A stretch of 64,000 bases of DNA from Rhynchopus euleeides (Eukaryota; Euglenozoa; Diplonemea; Diplonemida; Diplonemidae), in the NCBI GenBank assembly GCA_963210315.1, contig OY723296.1, positions 248,001 through 312,000 on the forward strand. Reading direction: 5' to 3'. Positions 49,713-61,086 of the stretch are shown here, piece by piece. A program made the position numbers and the translations under genes. Under the pieces are notes generated by a model that had not been told where the DNA came from, searched no databases, and was given only the letters and a program-made list of their open reading frames with translations. Each line of letters starts with the position of its first letter. Position 1 is the first letter of the stretch.

Positions 49713-50655
49713 CCCTCGAGACTCTGCAGAGCGGGCCCAACGCAGAGCAGCAGGGTGCAGATGCACTCTTGTGTGTTCGGGTGAGTTTGTTGCTGGTGAA
49801 CAGAGAACCTGTGCAGTTGGGGTGGGTGTGGCCCAGCTTGGTGGTGCACTGCGGTGCAAGGGGCGAAGAAACACCCCACATCTCCGAGCAGAGTTCAGTC
49901 ACTCCTGACGAGTTGGGAAGGGGCGACTGAGAGTTCTGCCGCAATATCATATCGCGGCACTTCACACTTGGTGCGCATGGTCGAGGGCCCCCGATGGAGT
50001 ATCAGGAAAGGCTAGCATTGGCCCACATCCATGCACCCTGGGGCTCTGTAGGATGAACTGTAACTTGGGGCCTGAAAGAGGCTACAGGCGGTCGAAGTCA
50101 AAAGGTAAGCGATAGGAAGAGGCGAGAGGGAAACGAATACTACCCGACCCGACACAGATGCGATGTTTTGCCAAGATTTTATCCCCACCACCACCACCAC
50201 CACCCCTTTGGTGTTGTTGGACCTACACATACACAGCTGCACCATCACCACCCTCCCTGTCGCCCCCCCTCCAGGAGGACAGCACGCAACACTGCCGCCG
50301 CCGCCCCTCCCGCCGCGGCTGCGGTAGGAGGAGGACGGGGGAATTTGAGCCATCTGTTGTGGGGTGTAAGCTTCACCGAGGGAACTCGGAGAAGTACTCC
50401 CTCCACAAGACACACACACGAGGCAGGGGGTGGGGAAGAGGGTGTACCTTTATGACAACACCGACGGTATTTCCTGGGAATCTCACCCCAGATCACACAA
50501 GCCCGCTGCTCATACCCTTGGCATGATGGCCTGCCCAAGAAACCCGTCAGAAGGTGAGGATGTTCAGCCAGTCAGGAGCCCACCACCGCGGTTGGGTGCG
50601 TGGGATTTGCCTCAGGCAGATCAGGCAGCTCAGGCAAACCTGCGGTGTGTCTCTC
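49713..50655. other. Intergenic region between the oxidase and valyl-tRNA synthetase genes
   Basis: No gene. Contains a short (CCA)n tract near 50184-50205. Confidence 0.4.
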
Positions 50656-53600
50656 TCAGCCCCCTTCAAAGCCCTCCAGAAGGGCGGCATTCCGCAGCAG
50701 CTCAGCCTGTTTGGGTCATCGGGCAGCTTACAATCTCCCGCCCCACCCCCCCTCTCGGTGCGCGGGGTTTCCAGACCCCGCACACCGGCGACCCGCCTGC
50801 CCCTGCGGCGTCACTTGACATACCTTATAGCTTGCAAGGGCCGCAGCCTGCCGCTTCTTGACCTGATCAAGCGCACAGCGATTGTATGCGGGGGAAGACA
50901 TGTTCTCCTCCAGCGGCTTAATGGCTTTCGTAAGCAGGCCCTGTGTGGCAGCAGCGGGGCGGTGGGGGGTGGGGGTGGGTGGAGGTGGCGTCGCAGAAGA
51001 GAGGGGGTAATGTAAATCCCACACCAAGCATGCATACGATCTTCTTCTGCAGCTTCTTGATCTCACACTCGGGGCGGATGTACTCTGCAATGTGCAGATG
51101 GCACGTCACAGCTGGGCCAACGGTCTGTGCAATGTGCGGGGTGGCGTTGAGGCGTAAAGGGGTGCCAGGAGCTGCAGGGGGCACCATACACACAGATCAA
51201 CGCCCTCTGTTTGCGTCGACACCACCCACCCCCCGTAAAATAATGTACCCCCCCCCCCTCGTGGCACCAAACACACACGGAGGCACATACCTGCGATGCA
51301 CAGCCATCAGGCAAATCAGCATTCACTTTGACAACCCTAACTGGGCCTGTCTGAGCCAGAGAGACGATGAAGATCTTCTCAGTGTTGAGCAGTTTCATGT
51401 CCCCTTCGGATTCGCAGGTGAAAAAAATACTTGGCCGCACATTCTTCGTTAGCTGATAACTCTCCTTGATGGACCGGGCCGCACTGATGCACCTCTGCAG
51501 CAGGCCGAAGCGCCCCTCCACCTCTGCGCTGTACCACCCCGAGGGGCGCGGGTAGTCCGCAACCATGATGGAGTCCCCGCGGCCCTCTGCGCCGCCCGGC
51601 AGCCTGTTCCACAGCTCCTCCGTGACAAACGGCATGATCGGGTGCAGCAGGCGCAGCCCCGCATCCAGGCACACCCACAGGCAGCGCCGGAAAGCCGACT
51701 CCACCCCCGGGCACCCCTCCTCCCCCTCCCCCGCCACGACACACTTCACCATCTCCAGAAACAGCCGGCACAGATCACGCCAGAAGGAGCGGATAGCCAC
51801 CACCACCTCCGACAGCTCGCCAGACTCAAACTGTCTGCTCGCCTCCATGACTGCGCTGTCCAGACGCGACAGGGCCCACCGACACACCAGGGGAAGGGCA
51901 GTCTCACCGCCCCCTCCTAGACCCACGTGAGATAACACTTCTCCTCCATGTCCATCCGCAGGATGGGGTGGAGGTGCAGCGTGGCCCACCCCGAATCGCA
52001 CGGCATTCCACATCTTGTTGCAGAAGGCATGGCATGCCGACAGCTCCTCCTGGAGAGGGAGTTCGCGCCCCCGTCCCCATCTGCCGCGCGCTCCCCATTT
52101 GGTACACCGCGCCGCCAACAACCCCATCCGCAGCGCATCCGATCCGATACGCGGAACCCGTCTGTCAGCCATTGAGAGCATCTGAAACAGCTGTGGATCC
52201 CTGCCACGCATGACCTCGGGGCTGACACCCTCGCAGTAATCCAGTGGGTCGACGGCCCCCCTCTTGGTGCTTCTTGACATCCTGTGCCCCCTTTTATCGA
52301 GCAGCGTGTCGTGGATGCGGGTGGTGCCCCCCATCCGGGACATCCCCACATATGGCGACCCGCCGGGGAGGGGAGGCACAAGCAGCTCCGCCAGATGCGA
52401 GGCGCGGCATGCCCAGGCCATCCCCTGCCAGTTCCCCTCCATCTGCAGCTGCGTCGGGAAGAAGCGCAGGTCGGGGTGTGCCACGTCGGGCCAGCCCAGC
52501 GCTGACAGCGGGAGGAGCGCGGTGGAGAAGCTGGAATCCACCACATCCTCATCCTGCCGGAGGGACATCGCTGCGGCCTGCGCTTCGGTGAGGTTGAACG
52601 TAGCCTTGGCCTTCGCACGCGCCTCCTCTGTGGAGCGGCCCGACACCCAGTTCTTCTGAGCATCGGGGTGGCAGGGCTTGCCGTCGAGGTGGCAGGCGTA
52701 GGCAGGGATGCGGTGGCCCCACCACAGCTGGCTCGATATGGGCCATCGGCAGAGGTTGGATAGCAGCGCAGTGGCCTGCGTGTCGGCAGCGAGGTCCCAC
52801 TGCGGTGTGAGGAGGGGCTCGAGCACATCCCCTGTGACGAAGCAGATGTCGACCCGCACTGGGCGTGGCAGGGCTGCCAGATACAGACCTTTCCTCTTCA
52901 GCTCCTCCACTACACCCTCCCTGGCGAGAAACCGCGGCATGTCGGTGAAGGGCTCCTGCGTGACTGACCCATCTCTCGACAGCGCATTGAGGAAGGGGAG
53001 GCCGTGGCGTTGCGCACAGCTGAAGCTGATGGGGTCGTGCGCAGGGGAGATTTTGACGGCACCGGTGCCTTCCCCCAGCTTGCAGGTGGGGGCGTCGAGC
53101 ACGATGGGGATGTGCTCGTCGCGGAAGGGGCATCTCACGTGGAGGCCGTGGAGGTGAGAGTGTCGGGGGTCATCCGGGTGTATCGCAATGGCGGTGTCTC
53201 CGAGGATTGTCTCCGGGCGGGTGGTGGTGACCTCGACCATGTCGCCCGTCTCGGCCACTTCGTAGTGGAAGTGGTGGATCCAACCAACAGGCACCTTCTT
53301 GGCATACCCGGGCACCGCGATCTCCTCCCCGTCGCTGTGGAAGGAGGAGATAACCTCCCGCAGCGGCAGGGCGCGCTGCAGGGCGACACACCAGTTGGCA
53401 AGCCTGTTGCTCCTCCGGATTACCCCACGCTCGTGCAGCGTCACAAAGGCCTCCGTCACAGCGGAGGAATGTGCATCTCCCATAGTGGATGTGTGGCGTG
53501 TCCAGTCGAGCGATGCCGCGGTCCGCCTCAGCTGGCTGTGGATGGTGGCGGTGTGCTGGCGGCCCGACTCCTGCACAGCGTCGGTGAAATATCGTCGCCC

Positions 53601-54017
53601 CATGTTGGTGTGGAGGCTGTGGCTCCGTAGGAGGTATCTTCTTGGTAAGTGTGGGAGGCGGGGGGTGGCGCGGTGTGTTGTGGGGATGCACAGCACGTTC
53701 TCACCGCGCATGCGGCGCCAGCGGATGAAGGCGTCCTGCGCAGAGCTGGCAAAGGTGTGGCCAAGGTGGAGTGGGCCGGCGGCATCCGGAGGGAAAAGCA
53801 ATGCGCTGAACTGCCCCTCCCGCTCGGCGCGCTCCGCATCCCACGTGTCGTCGAAGTCGCTCCGCGGGCGGAAGAACCCCGAAGCCTCCCACCAGTCGTA
53901 CCACCCCCGCTCCACCTCCAGCGGGTCGTAGCCCGCTGGAGATGGACCCGGCAACATTTCGCCGCTCACATCCTTCTTGCCCCCAGCTGCCCGCCATGGC
54001 TTTGACGTTCGGTCCAT
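50656..54017 (-). CDS. Divergent valyl-tRNA synthetase (four exons)
   Basis: Exons (minus): 51291-54017, 51038-51124, 50824-50940, 50656-50706, giving ~993 residues from the ATG at 54017. Introns 51125-51290 (GTATGT...CACAG), 50941-51037 (GTATGC...CACAG) and 50707-50823 (GTATGT...AACAG) are all phase 0. Domain order is that of class Ia ValRS: Rossmann half with 'HLGH' (84-87), CP1 editing insert with 'TTTRPETILGD' (265-274) and 'PAHD' (325-328), 'QLWWGHRIPAY' (430-440), the KMSKS region, anticodon domain, and a C-terminal coiled coil encoded by the three small exons. Class motifs are altered: the DHAGIATQ block (~115-122) is gone, KMSKS is 'RMSRS' (579-583), DTWFSS is 'DSSFST', and the editing PND is 'PIS'. 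It is either a fast-evolving (perhaps organellar) enzyme or a paralogue with changed function. Confidence 0.85.
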
Positions 54018-54641
54018 CAGCCGCGGGGGGGTGGCCGAGCGGCGAGGGAGGGGGGGCTGGGTGTGCACCTGCAGAGCAGAAGGGGGTGGTGGCGGTGCTG
54101 TCGTGGCAGAGAGTGGGGGTAGGGGGTGGGGGTAGTGGTCGAGAGAAGCGCGCAAGGATGATGTGTCCCTTGACTCGGGGTGCGATTGGAAGCGCAACAG
54201 CTCTGTTTTTAAGGGCTGTCGCTTCCAAAGGAAAATACCCCCCACACAAAAAGAAAAGTGGCTCGGCGAATTCCAACACAATAGTAACTGGCGGCACCCG
54301 GGGGGTGTGTTCAACCAGAATTCAGGGTTCTGACAACAGAGAACGGGGGGGGGGTTTTGACGGGCACCACGCCCCGAGGGGATTGCCGTTGCTTATCACC
54401 CGGAACTGAACCCCCGGGGGGACGCCGAACTGAAAGCAGGTTGGCACTGCCTGCGCTGCAGAGTGAAATCTATCCACCCCCCACCCACACCACACCACTC
54501 CCAGACACCGTGAAGTGCAATTGGCGCTGCTGGAACCAGGGGGGAGCAGAGGGCAGAGGGCAGGGGTCGGGAGGGGGGGTTTTAGGCGTTGGACCCGCCA
54601 GACACACACCCACCTTGCGGGTGGGGGGGGGGGGGGGGCAG
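54018..54641. other. Intergenic region, 5' flank of valyl-tRNA synthetase
   Basis: A CTGCTCTGCAG about 50 bases upstream of the ATG on the gene strand is a candidate splice or trans-splice acceptor. The rest has C/G runs and no gene. Confidence 0.4.
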
Positions 54642-56262
54642 TGTTGTTAGAAACCGAGTTTTAAACATTTTAAACGTTTTAAACGTTTTAAAGTTTAAAA
54701 CGCCGTTTTAAATTATTTAAAACGGGGTTTAAAACGGCAAAAACCCCTGCAAAATATAGGGGGAGACTTTTCGATTTTTTTTTCTGGAACCCAAAATTGA
54801 TCGTTTTGGGCCATCTGAGGCCATCTTCGGCAAAAAAATCCAATTTTGAGGCTCCCTGGGGGTCCCAAATGGGTGAACAAATTCCCTGTGTGAAATAGCC
54901 TATTGCAGGCCTTTTGAGCATGATCAGGCAAACACAGCTGTGTGGCAGGGCTTTCTGCGAAAATTCGCCTCCTGGTGAAGTGGGCTACTTTTCACCCTCC
55001 ATTCACCCTGGCCTCAACCCGTTCCTCTGCTCACCCTGACGCAAGCTCATGCCCTCATCGTTGACAATCACCCAGAAAAGATTCAGGATGGTACAGTACA
55101 GACTCGGGTGCACGAACGATCCAACGGTGGTGCCTGTTTGACTTGCTGGTGTATGGTTGATCATTGCTTGTTACGTACATGTCGCTTTCTCAGCGCCCCC
55201 GCCTTCACCGAAACCCGATGCCCAACACGAGCGGTGTGGCGCCCGTGGTACTGACCCCTTCGGACCTTAACTCCAGCGGTAGCCGCCGGCTTTCTTCAAA
55301 GAAACTCATCGATGACGTCCCCCCAGAGTGCAGGTTCCTGCTGCCTACCCACGATCATTAGGGTGCCGAGAGAATGGCTAGGTGATCAATAATTGTCCCA
55401 AACACTAGCTTGGCAACAGCCAGAGCAACCCCAGGTGGGGCGCAGCCGAGTGCTGCAACCATCGTTCTGACAGCAACAACATCACCTGGCTGTCTTGTTG
55501 AACACAGCCGTGATGAAGCTGGCTGCACTTCCTGTTTGGAGTTCATCGGGATCCGTTCTGCAAAAGTGAAAGTTGGAGGCAAAGAATACATGACGAGGAT
55601 GGTTACGCCTTTTGTAGGCTTCTCTCGATCAGAGAAGTCGGGCGTCCATAGGAGAGTAAAGAGAATACAGATATGCTCCTCTCAAAGAGGGGCAGGCCAA
55701 AGGTAGGCTCCAGGTGGCAACTGGAACTGTGCAACTTTTCCAGAAGGTGCTTCCAGGACTGTCGAAGGAGCTGGTGGAGTTCGCTGGGTCCATTGCCACC
55801 CCCATCATGGTGATCGGCCTTCAACCTGCGACTTTGTATCATGGATTCAGCTCAAAAGGGTGCACATCGAGTGATGCAAGATGAAGATTCGACACTCCAG
55901 AAATATGCTGATGTCAAACTGCATTATTCCTGAGAACAACGGAGGGGGTGTGCCAACTGATGCCGGTGCGATTGATGCAACCCTCACCACAACGTCAGTG
56001 CCACCTATTTTCCACCAATAATGTGTCCGCTGTGACAGGAATGCAGGAATAATCACCCAGAATATGAGCTGGGGGGCCTCAGGGGGCATGGAAATTTTTT
56101 TTTGGCCGAATTTTTTTTTGGTGTGAAAACACCACAGAAACGCCCTGTTTTAACCCCCGTTTTAAACTCCGTTTTAAATTAATTTAAAACGCGTTTTAAT
56201 TTAAAACATTTAAAACATTTAAAACGTTTAAAACGTAAAGTTTTAAATGGGGGCTAACAACA
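54642..56262. mobile_element. TIR element with GTTTTAAAC palindromes
   Basis: The element starts TGTTGTTAG and ends CTAACAACA. Arms of ~100 bases (54642-54745, ~56140-56262) are arrays of GTTTTAAAC and AATTTAAAACG motifs in mirrored order. Both outer flanks are long G-runs, so the target duplication cannot be read. The ~1.4-kb interior has only short frames and is less GC-rich than the genes; a 20-base match to WD40 DNA near 55480 is probably chance. Superfamily unknown. Confidence 0.75.
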
Positions 56263-56460
56263 ATGGGGGGGGGGGGGGACACAGAACAGCAGGGGTCACA
56301 CAAGCGAAGGCGGGGGGGCTCGCCAGCCGGAATGGCTTTCGAAGCCCTCAAAACAATAGGCCATTAGACCCCCCGCTAGGCCCCAGGTTGCACAGCAGCT
56401 CCGAGACCACTCCCCCTCCCCCCTCGCCCGCCCTGACACCAACCCTCCGCCACACTTCGA
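56263..56460. other. Short intergenic region, G-run then 3' flank
   Basis: No gene seen; starts in a G-run following the TIR element. Confidence 0.4.
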
Positions 56461-57375
56461 CTATTTGTTAGCACCACCCTCACCCTCGCCTGGTCCGTCT
56501 TGATCCTCAGCCGGCAGCGGCTCACCGGGGTATGGGGAGGTGAGGGTCACGTCTGCGTATTTCACCGTGGGGTCGGGGCGGTGCATGAACCTTGCGGGGT
56601 CGATGGTTTCGGGAACCGACCCGACAACCTGCAGGGGTGTACCTGCGAGGGAGGCTGCCTCCTTCGGTGTCAGGTCTTCCTCGACGGCGATCACCTCGAG
56701 ATGGCGCTTCATCGAGATGAGGAACGGGATGACGTGGTGTGCATTGGGGCACAGGCGCAGGTGCACTGTGTCAGACTTGCCGTGCTGCGTGAAGACAAGG
56801 CAGCGCCACAGCCCTTCCTGTGAGATGGCGATCTGCGTCAACGAGTGCAGAGGGTAGGTATGGAGGGAGGGCTCCGTTGCGAAGCAGCTCTTGAACACCG
56901 TCACCTCCACCTGCGCCCCCACAGCGGAGCTCCCGATAGAGGGGACGATCCGGATCCGCAGCGCCGTCGAAATGACACGCCTGTTCATCATCAAAGCAAA
57001 TTTAAAGGCAGCGAGGGCCACAGCACAGGCACCGGCGAGCTCTGCCATGCCTGGTGTGCTGATCATGCCGGCGTAGCCTAGAGGCGTCAGACCTGTGGCG
57101 ATGGAGCAGGTGGCCATCGCTCTCAGCAGATCCAAGCGGGGGCGGAGCTCCCGTTTGACTATCAGCGGTGCTGTCGCGTTCATGTCGTGGACTTTGAAAG
57201 TGCTGATGGCAGCCTCCTTCGGGTCCCACTCGCCGTAGACATCGCTGGCGGTCACGCTGGACCCGCGGAAGGCCTGCGCAAACTGGTTGGCGTTCGTCGC
57301 AGCAGTCTCCCAGGCCTGCACTGGGAGGAACGCAAGCACACGCGTCCGACGGAGGAGCCCGCCGCCGGGTGGCAT
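56461..57375 (-). CDS. Two-helix membrane protein, unknown
   Basis: The product is 304 residues from the ATG at 57375. The N terminus has Arg and hydrophobic residues ('LLRRTRVLAFLPVQAW') and could target an organelle. Two hydrophobic segments lie at ~86-105 ('LRAMATCSIATGLTPLGYAGMI') and ~110-130 ('AELAGACAVALAAFKFALMM') with a short loop, a hairpin topology. The rest faces one side and is beta-rich ('SALRIRIVPSIGSS...VTVFKSCFA', 'WRCLVFTQHGKSDTVHLRL'). The C terminus is acidic. This resembles the layout of TMEM70/TMEM186-type inner-membrane proteins, but only by topology. Confidence 0.65.
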   Translation of the reverse strand: MPPGGGLLRRTRVLAFLPVQAWETAATNANQFAQAFRGSSVTASDVYGEWDPKEAAISTFKVHDMNATAPLIVKRELRPRLDLLRAMATCSIATGLTPLGYAGMISTPGMAELAGACAVALAAFKFALMMNRRVISTALRIRIVPSIGSSAVGAQVEVTVFKSCFATEPSLHTYPLHSLTQIAISQEGLWRCLVFTQHGKSDTVHLRLCPNAHHVIPFLISMKRHLEVIAVEEDLTPKEAASLAGTPLQVVGSVPETIDPARFMHRPDPTVKYADVTLTSPYPGEPLPAEDQDGPGEGEGGANK

Positions 57376-57433
57376 TGCCGCCCCCCTGGCTCACACGCAC
57401 CCAACCCCTCCTGCAAACGGGGTGTGTGTGGTG

Positions 57434-58369
57434 TGTTGGGTCAGGGGATAAGATAGGTCTGGTTTTCCGGTTTTCAAAACCAGGGTTTCCCGGTTTCCGG
57501 TTTTCTGGAAAAAAAAATAAAGGCCGATCGGATTTTCGCCGGTTTTTGGGGAACCTTTGTGACAGTCAACCAGTGGGACCATTAGCCAAAAAAATATGGA
57601 AAGTGACCCCATCGTGATCCGCACGGAGCTCAAACAGTCAAAAGAAAGCAGAGAAGCGGAGAAAAGGAGCCCAGCGGGACCCGGTGGGTGGTGATGTCCT
57701 CGTCATGCAGGTCTTCTAGCTTGATCATTCCGACCGCACCGTACTCCTTCTGGGCGGCTTGCCGAGCGCATGCACTCAATCTCGTTGCGGTGCACACTGC
57801 CAAGGACCACCCTGTCATCCACGCAAGCTACGACCTTGTCTCGAGCACGTTTGCCTTGCTGGGGATGGCACATGCAAACTCCGATGTTTTCGGGAGTGCA
57901 TGTCCGCTTTGGAGAGGATCGACGGATTCGGGTTCTGGCGGGACCGCGATTTGTGCAGTGTTGGAGACACCCGCTGGTGTTCGCATGAGCGCACGTTGTG
58001 CGCATCGTCTGACTGACTGCCTCAAGGGGGTGGTCATGCAACAAGCTCGACCATGAAGGTAGTTGCCCTTCGTGAGGCATACCAGCAGAGCAGCACCCTC
58101 AGGGGGGTTTGTCCTGATGCGGGAGGTGATGCGAAGCCGCGCTCCGTCAGTACGTGGACGCATTGAAAGCTCAGTTCCGTCCCTTCGGGGAGCTGCGTGG
58201 AGCAACACGCCACTGCTGTTCGGCAGAGCCTGGTCCAGCCGTGTTGGGTGTGATTCTGAGAGGGTTTGCGCGGGTCGCGCGCGCCGAAGGCGCGCGCGAA
58301 AAATTTCAAAACCAGAAAAACCGGAAAACGGCGCCAGAAAAAAAGTCTATCTTATACCCTGTGTTGGGT
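57434..58369 (+). mobile_element. hAT element relic with 8-bp target duplication and decayed transposase
   Basis: The element is 57442-58361, starting CAGGGGATAAGATAG and ending CTATCTTATACCCTG (mirror image with one change), flanked by TGTTGGGT on both sides (57434-57441, 58362-58369). Inner arms contain CCGGTTTTC-type motifs. Inside, a plus-strand frame (57688-58056) reads 'CRAHALNLVAVHTAKDHPVIHASYDLVSSTF', close to the C..H.LNL block of hAT transposases. The gene is truncated and its frames are broken, so the copy is not autonomous. Confidence 0.88.
57688..58056 (+). pseudogene. hAT transposase fragment
   Basis: A 122-codon frame. Codons ~26-56 carry 'RAHALNLVAVHTAKDH', matching the conserved hAT motif in which a Cys/His precedes 'LNLV'. 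No DDE catalytic residues or dimerisation domain remain nearby. Confidence 0.6.
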
Positions 58370-59034
58370 AGAACACGAAAAAAAACACAAGCAAAATCAG
58401 ACATAACCGAGAACAAGCTGTTTGCGGAGGGGAGGGGGAGGGGGTGGTGGCAATGTCAAGCGCGCCAGAGACTTCGGCAATCGGGAGGGGGGAGGGGCGA
58501 CTGCCGTTCTGCTCACCACCGCAGTGGGTGTCTCACGGCACCACTCTTCCGCGAAGATGCTCGGGGTGCACCCTGCCCGTCCCGCCACAGCCAGCGCTCC
58601 GCTGTGGGTTAGAGGTCCGGATCCAACGCTGCGTGAGGCAGGGGCGTGCATCCGACATCAATACAACCTGCATGCGAAAGGACTCCCCTGCGATTCACCA
58701 ACAGCAGCAAAACTGCGCTGTCTGCAAATCAGTCAGGGAAGCACACACCTCCCACACAGCATGCATTAGGAGGCCTGCGTACAGCCCCATCATGCCAGGC
58801 ACCCCATCGCTACTCTCCAGCAGCCAGTGGAGAACCGAAGACCTGCAAACACCTGCAAGGCATCAACAACAGGAGGTGGGGGGGCGGGGGGTGGGGGATG
58901 GGTATTTGCATGAGCCCGGCACAGAACAATAAATAAATGGGGATAGTCGACGCTGTGCGCCCCAGCAAGGCCCTCTTTTGGGAGGGCTGCATCACCACCA
59001 CCACCACCACCACCCCACCACATCACCTCCTGCC
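58370..59034. other. Intergenic region
   Basis: No gene. (CCA)n-like tract near 58992-59018, on the gene strand a (GGT)n tract just downstream of the nucleotidyltransferase stop. Confidence 0.4.
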
Positions 59035-60162
59035 TCACAGCCCCTCAGCATAACCAGGGATGGCAGATCTGAAGATGGCATCCAGCCGCTCTGTGCGGAC
59101 CGGGTCCCTGCAGAGCAACTCACGGTTTTCTGCCACAGCAGCGGTGAGCCGCGTGATCTCCTTGAGGACGTAATCCTCCAGCGCAGCGCAGCGCGGCTGC
59201 TGCGAGTTCTGCTGCGACTTCTTCGCGGAGGTGCGCTTTGTGTGGAGGTAGCGGGCAACCCACTCCTGCACCTCCCCCGGCACCTCCACCGCCTGGAGGT
59301 ACTGCGCCCAGAGGTCGTCGAACCGTGGGGGCGGGGGGAACTCCGCACTGCCCCCACCCAGCCCGATGCGCAGCACCGCATCCACATCGGCAAGGCACCG
59401 CAGCATCACAACGGATGTCTTCGGGGGCACCGTCTCCTCGACAGGCTGCGGGCCGCCCTTCTCTGCCTTGGCAGTGCCCTTCAGAGCCTTCGCGATGCGC
59501 TGCCGGAGCTCCGTAGGCGCAGTGCTCCGCACGATGGCCAGACGCGCGAAGATGTGCTTTTCATAGGAGACTGTCTCCCTGACAAGGGCGCGGAGCTCCT
59601 CAACCAGGCGGACCCCAGTGGAGTGCAGCGGTGTGCCTCCGCCTGCCTCCGAGGGACGCCACGGGACAGGGCTGAATAGACAGTCGATAGCGCTAGGGTT
59701 GGAGGCTTGAAGGAGCTCCAGGAAGCGTGGGAGGTCCCAGCTCTGCAGCGTGACCTCGATGGTGGCGTCAGGGTTGTTGCTGCAGGAGGCGAGGCGTTCA
59801 AACTCAACCCCGCCGCAGAGCTTCCGCTGCACGGTGAGGTATCCCGTCACATCCCTGACAAAAACCGATCGGATGTCGAAGTCGGAGTCAGGGGAGCCCC
59901 ACCCGCACATGCGGCTGCCCGCCTCGGCAGCCAGGAGGACACGCACGCCGTACTCCTCCTCAAACAGACACAACGCCCGTTCCACCATCGGCCCACACCC
60001 GTCGACCCCAAACCCCGCCTCCTCTGGGAACACCAGGTCAGGATGCGCCATGGTGGTGTGATGCCGCCTGGTGGGGAAGCGTGTGTTGGAGTGGTGGCGT
60101 GGCAGCGGCAGACAGGAGGCGCTGCGCAGCAGCCAGCGCTGAGCACGCACAAAGTGTGCCAT
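59035..60162 (-). CDS. COG3541/PF10127-type nucleotidyltransferase (RlaP-like)
   Basis: The product is 375 residues from the ATG at 60162; a second in-frame ATG is at 60051 ('MAHPDLVF'). The first start adds an Arg-rich, acid-free leader ('FVRAQRWLLRSASCLPLPRHH') that looks like a mitochondrial targeting signal. The nucleotidyltransferase core is 'AAEAGSRMCGWGSPDSDFDIRSVFV' (~79-103) with GSR at 82-84 and catalytic Asp94/Asp96, followed by 'GYLTVQ', 'DLPRFLELLQASNPSAIDCLFSP' and a helical C-terminal domain, the PF10127 layout. Bacterial members are associated with RNA ligase/repair genes. Substrate here is unknown. One Lys/Gln insertion (~245-265 and ~335-345) is low complexity. Confidence 0.85.
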   Translation of the reverse strand: MAHFVRAQRWLLRSASCLPLPRHHSNTRFPTRRHHTTMAHPDLVFPEEAGFGVDGCGPMVERALCLFEEEYGVRVLLAAEAGSRMCGWGSPDSDFDIRSVFVRDVTGYLTVQRKLCGGVEFERLASCSNNPDATIEVTLQSWDLPRFLELLQASNPSAIDCLFSPVPWRPSEAGGGTPLHSTGVRLVEELRALVRETVSYEKHIFARLAIVRSTAPTELRQRIAKALKGTAKAEKGGPQPVEETVPPKTSVVMLRCLADVDAVLRIGLGGGSAEFPPPPRFDDLWAQYLQAVEVPGEVQEWVARYLHTKRTSAKKSQQNSQQPRCAALEDYVLKEITRLTAAVAENRELLCRDPVRTERLDAIFRSAIPGYAEGL

Positions 60163-61086
60163 GGGGGGGGGGGGGGGGGGGAGGGCGGGGGGGAGTCCCG
60201 ACGATTTCGGGAATGCCAGCCCCGGAACCCCAGGCTGCCGTGTCGTGTGTGGGTGAGGCGACAGCATTTAAAAAAACCCCAGCAGGATGCGCCGAAGCGA
60301 GGCACATAGAAAAAGGGATGAGGGAGGGAGGGGTCAGTTCTCCTGCAGTCGATTGTTGCGCGAGGCGAGCTGACGCCGATCAGGGCACGCCGCTGAGGCA
60401 CTTGAGAAATGGGGGAGACAGGGGGGGGGGGGGGGGGACAGAGACACACAGAGAGGGGAGCGGCTGAAGAGGCTGTTGGGGGCACTCGTGCTACTCGTTG
60501 GGTATAGGCTCGCCCATCAGGCCCCTCCCCTTTGACACTGGCAATGCCTGTCGAAGACTGCCAGGTGAGAGTGTTGTTGTGTGTGTGTTGGAAGGTCGAA
60601 ACTACACTGTACTGTGTTCCCCTGGTTGGCGCTTGCCTTGCGTCGGCTGAAGGTTCAGAGAATGCTGCAGCACCAGAGAGGCAGTCACAGGTTAAAACCT
60701 TTTTGGTTTTGTGTAGGTCGTGCCGAGCGAGCACACACTCCAACTCACTGGTGACGTTGAGATATGGCGTTGTGAGAGAGAGAATAAAAAGGGGCGGCCC
60801 CATCAATGATCTTTCACGCGAAGAAATTGTGGGGGTGGCGGCGCTTTGAAAAGCGTGCCGACCCCCCCCGACACAGACACAAGACACCAGCACCCACACT
60901 GCCCCGCCTGTCTGCACGCACAGCACCCCACTGGGCGGGCATCACAGGGTGCAGGGGGTGGAGCTCACACACACACAGCTCTGTGCCTCACTGTGTCGCT
61001 GCCTGTCGCCCAAATCGTAGCATCCTGTCGATCCCTCGGATGGCGGGAGACATGGCAGATGGTGGTCATTCTATCGCCCCCGCCCG
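60163..61086. other. Intergenic region
   Basis: G-runs at 60165-60181 and 60420-60438. No gene or repeat family seen. Confidence 0.4.

Noticed and set aside
53644-53695. GTAAGT...CACAG pair inside the valyl-tRNA synthetase DHAGIATQ region
   Set aside because: It is on the plus strand, opposite to the gene, and removing it shifts the frame.
55480-55510. WD40-gene relic in the GTTTTAAAC element
   Set aside because: Only about 20 bases match (around CAACAACATCACCTGGCTGT); flanks do not align.
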